From NCBI GenBank assembly GCA_036562265.1, contig DATCKS010000292.1, positions 1 to 7,110 on the forward strand: a stretch of 7,110 nt of DNA. The letters are read 5' to 3'. Of this stretch, positions 4,770 to 7,110 are shown piece after piece. This stretch comes from DASVDK01 sp036562265 [NCBI: Thermodesulfobacteriota bacterium]. Its GTDB lineage: Bacteria > DASVDK01. A program made the translations under genes and the position numbers. The notes under the pieces were generated by a model. It had not been told where the DNA came from, did not search any database, and saw only the letters and a list, made by a program, of their open reading frames with translations. Numbering within the stretch: the first letter of the stretch is position 1; the number at the start of each line of letters is the position of its first letter.

Positions 4770-5907
4770 AGTACCGCGTGAGCCTGGCGACGGCCTCCTC
4801 GAGGAGGCTGTCCTTCTTGCAGACGCAGAAGCGGACGAGCGTGCGCGGCGGGTCGGCGTCGTAGAAGGCGCTCACCGGGATCAGCGCGACCCCCGCCTCC
4901 TCGACCAGCAGGCGGCAGAAGGCCACGTCGTCCAGGTCCGGCCTGAGCCGCTCGAAGGAGGCCGACAGGAAGTAGGCGCCGGCCGCCGGCAGGACGGAGA
5001 ACCCGATCCGCTCGAGATGGGCCGCGAGGTAGTCCCGCTTGGCCTGCATCCGGCGCGCGAGATCCTCGAAGTAGGCGTCGGGCAGACCGAGCCCCCGCGC
5101 GACGGCGGTCTGGAGGTTCGGCGGCGTCGTGAAGACGACGAACTGGTGGCAGCGGGCCACGGGCGCGAGGCGCTCGGGGCTCGCGGTGACGTACCCGACC
5201 TTCCACCCGGTGAGGGAGAAGGTCTTGCCGGCCGACGCGATGCGGATCGTCCGGTCGCGCATCCCGGGCATGGCGATAAGCGGCGTGAAGCGCCGTCCGT
5301 CGAAGACGATGTGCTCGTACACCTCGTCGGCGATCGCGACGGCGTCGTGCCGCACGACCAGCTCCGCCACGGCGGCCAGCTCCTCCGGCGTGAAGAGCTT
5401 GCCGGTCGGGTTCATGGGGTTGTTGAGCAGGACGGCCCGCGTGCGCGGGCCGAAGGCGGCCGCCAGGCGGGCGCGGTCGAGCCGCCAGTCGGGCGGCTCG
5501 AGGCGAACCAGGCGCGGCACCCCGCCGGCGCGCCGGATCATCGGCAGGTAGCTGTCGTAGAGCGGCTCGAAGACCACGACCTCGTCGCCCGGATCGACGT
5601 AGGCGAGGATCGACGCGGCGAGCGCCTCGGTGGCGCCCGAGGTGACGAGGACCTCCCGCGCCGGGTCGACGTCGAGCCCGTAGAAGCGCCGGTCGTGCGC
5701 CGCCACCGCCTCGCGCAGCTCCGGCAGGCCCATCATGGGCGGGTACTGATTCCATCCCTCGAGGACCGCGTCGGCCGCCGCGCGCAGGAGCTCCGGCGGC
5801 CAGCCCTCGTCCGGGAAGCCCTGCCCCAGGTTCACCGCGTCGTGCTCGCGCGCGAGCCGCGACATCACCTCGAAGACCGTCGTACCGCCCTTCGCGAAGA
5901 TGGTCAT
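4756..5907 (-). CDS. PLP-dependent class I/II aminotransferase (methionine/kynurenine aminotransferase-like)
   Basis: A 383-residue fold-type I PLP enzyme that transfers the amino group of an amino acid to a 2-oxo acid in the cytosol. Landmarks in order: VNLGQGFPDEG (25-35), typical of the methionine/glutamine/kynurenine transaminase group; SGATEAL (90-96); LNNPMNPTGK (161-170) with N166 contacting PLP; ADEVYEH (193-199) with D194 pairing to the pyridine nitrogen; SAGKTFSLTGWKVGY (225-239) with Schiff-base K228; and the carboxylate-binding R359 in LVRFCVCK. Length is usual. The ATG at 5907 has only a weak GGTGA-like ribosome site but gives the standard N-terminus. It lies 27 bases after the MFS transporter on the same strand, so the two are probably one operon and the exporter or importer may handle an amino acid or related acid. 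Its 3' end overlaps rpiA convergently by 14 bases. The true amino donor is unknown. Confidence 0.94.
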   Translation of the reverse strand: MTIFAKGGTTVFEVMSRLAREHDAVNLGQGFPDEGWPPELLRAAADAVLEGWNQYPPMMGLPELREAVAAHDRRFYGLDVDPAREVLVTSGATEALAASILAYVDPGDEVVVFEPLYDSYLPMIRRAGGVPRLVRLEPPDWRLDRARLAAAFGPRTRAVLLNNPMNPTGKLFTPEELAAVAELVVRHDAVAIADEVYEHIVFDGRRFTPLIAMPGMRDRTIRIASAGKTFSLTGWKVGYVTASPERLAPVARCHQFVVFTTPPNLQTAVARGLGLPDAYFEDLARRMQAKRDYLAAHLERIGFSVLPAAGAYFLSASFERLRPDLDDVAFCRLLVEEAGVALIPVSAFYDADPPRTLVRFCVCKKDSLLEEAVARLTRYFRRA

Positions 5908-5934
5908 GGAATCACCGTATCGTACACCGCGATC

Positions 5935-7110
5935 TTACACGACCGTCCCTCGCCGTGCCGCCCGGCCCCCGCGCACCAGGAGCAGCGCCGCCGCGAGCGG
6001 CACGGCGCCGGCCAGGAGCGCCGCCAGCGGAAGGCCTCCCGTCTGGTACGCCGCCGCCACCGCCACCGGCCCGACGACGGCCGCCAGGTCGCCCGTGAAG
6101 CGGAAGAGGCCGATCGTGCGCGCGTGCCCGGAGGGGGGCACCGCGCGCAGGAGGAGCGCGGCCGGGAGCATCCAGGCCGAGAAGGTCGCGCCGACCGCGA
6201 ACGCGGCCGCCGAGAGGAGCGCCGGCGACGGCGCGAGCAGCACGGCCGGCGCCGCGATCGCGGCGACGCCGAGCGCCGCCGCCAGGACGCGCGCGCCGCC
6301 CCCCGTCCGGTCCGCCAGGGTCGCCATCGGGAGGAGCAGCAGGAGGTCGGCCGCGTAGTTGAAGGAGAGGACCCGGCCGATGGCGGTCGCGTCGAGGCCG
6401 AGTCGGCTCGCCGCCACGAGCGGCAGGAGGGTCACCATGACGCCGTTCCAGGTGAGGGAGATGCTGAACGACGCGGCGATGGCCGGCGCGATCGGCGACG
6501 GCGCCTCCGCCACCTCGGCCGGCTTGCCGGCCGCGCCGGCGGGCGGCGCCGACCCGACCGACGCCGCGCTCCAGGGCAGGCGCGCCCCGGCCCAGGTGGC
6601 GACCGCGGCGAGGAACCCCACCAGGGCGAGCGCGCCGCGCCAGCCGGCGAGCGACGAGACCGGACCGGCGAGGAGCCCGGCGAGCAGGAAGCTGCCGATC
6701 GTCGTGAACTCCGACAGCGACCCCGCGCGGGAGCGGGCCGACGGCGGCAGGGCCGAGATCACGAAGAGGAGGAGCGTGAGGCTCGTGACCGCCTGACCGA
6801 GCCCGCCGAGTACCCTCCCCGCGTAGAGAACCCAGGGCGCGGGGGCCAGGGCCGAGAGGAGGCCGCCCGCCGCGAGGAGGAGGCCCCCCGCGACGAAGCC
6901 GCGGCGCCGGCCAACCCGCTCGAGGACCATGCCGGCCGGCAGGTCGATGACCAGGCGGGCCATCGCGAACGCCGAGACGATCCACGCCGCGCCGACGTCC
7001 GAGAGGCCGAGGCCGCCACGCATGGCGGGCAGGAGCGGCGGCACGACGCCGACCGCGGCGGCGAATGCGGCGTTGCAGACGAGCGCCGTGACGACGGCGC
7101 GGCGCGTTTC
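5935..7110 (-). CDS. MFS transporter, 5' end beyond right edge
   Basis: Major facilitator superfamily permease, secondary transport across the inner membrane by proton coupling; 391 residues are visible. The frame stays open to the window edge and the extra 22 residues upstream of an internal GTG at 7044 (RRAVVTALVCNAAFAAAVGV) form part of helix 1, so the real start is outside the window and the GTG is internal. The family motif A between helices 2 and 3 is present as LERVGRRRG at 63-71 of the visible part, and a weaker copy, LADRTGGGARV, sits at 265-275 in the second half. A low-complexity Ala/Pro-rich linker at about 178-207 joins the two six-helix halves. GPVSSLAGWRGAL after helix 5 is typical of drug- or metabolite-efflux MFS proteins. 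It is followed after 27 bases by the aminotransferase. The substrate cannot be told. Confidence 0.9.
   Translation of the reverse strand, partial: ETRRAVVTALVCNAAFAAAVGVVPPLLPAMRGGLGLSDVGAAWIVSAFAMARLVIDLPAGMVLERVGRRRGFVAGGLLLAAGGLLSALAPAPWVLYAGRVLGGLGQAVTSLTLLLFVISALPPSARSRAGSLSEFTTIGSFLLAGLLAGPVSSLAGWRGALALVGFLAAVATWAGARLPWSAASVGSAPPAGAAGKPAEVAEAPSPIAPAIAASFSISLTWNGVMVTLLPLVAASRLGLDATAIGRVLSFNYAADLLLLLPMATLADRTGGGARVLAAALGVAAIAAPAVLLAPSPALLSAAAFAVGATFSAWMLPAALLLRAVPPSGHARTIGLFRFTGDLAAVVGPVAVAAAYQTGGLPLAALLAGAVPLAAALLLVRGGRAARRGTVV

Noticed and set aside
5908-5934. TACGAT as a -10 box, flanked by two CGGTG copies, before the aminotransferase
   Set aside because: No acceptable -35 element at the right distance, it would leave almost no leader, and the 5-base repeats are too short to mean much in this sequence.
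7042-7044. GTG as the start of the MFS transporter
   Set aside because: The frame stays open to the window edge and encodes a plausible first half of helix 1 upstream, so the GTG is most likely an internal Val codon.

Overview
This is a very GC-rich (roughly 70 %), densely coding stretch with no gene-free gap over about 110 bases, frequent GTG starts and strong Shine-Dalgarno sites. That style, plus the gene content (amidohydrolase, aldehyde dehydrogenase, small membrane and secreted proteins, MFS exporter), fits an uncultured soil-type bacterium such as the Rokubacteria/Methylomirabilota group or a GC-rich proteobacterium. No marker gene is present, so the taxon is only a guess. There are no tRNA or rRNA genes, CRISPR arrays, insertion sequences or att sites that I can see.

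Left part (1-1194, minus strand): an amidohydrolase-2 family gene is followed 22 bases later by a peroxiredoxin-like gene that runs off the left edge. This second gene is the main discovery. Its reading frame crosses an in-frame TGA at 206-204, exactly where relatives have the first Cys of a CxxC redox motif, and a stem-loop follows at the distance expected of a bacterial SECIS element. It is very probably a selenoprotein (U44-T-F-C47) that routine gene calling would truncate, miss or misplace.

Centre (1243-4769, plus strand): divergently from the amidohydrolase run an NAD(P)-dependent aldehyde dehydrogenase of the succinate-semialdehyde type, a half-size DMT/DUF606 membrane protein, a secreted DUF6152-type protein whose predicted mature N-terminus is His-His, a four-helix DUF6644-type membrane protein starting one base after it, and ribose-5-phosphate isomerase A. 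The last three genes are tightly packed (1 and 7 base gaps) and look like one transcription unit.

Right part (4756-7110, minus strand): an MFS transporter, cut by the right edge, is followed 27 bases later by a class I/II PLP aminotransferase. The aminotransferase converges on rpiA, and the two stop-codon regions overlap by 14 bases that form a perfect palindrome, so both proteins end in Arg-Arg-Ala.

The genes do not form one obvious pathway. The likely working sets are amidohydrolase plus seleno-peroxiredoxin, the DUF6152/DUF6644 envelope pair, and transporter plus aminotransferase.
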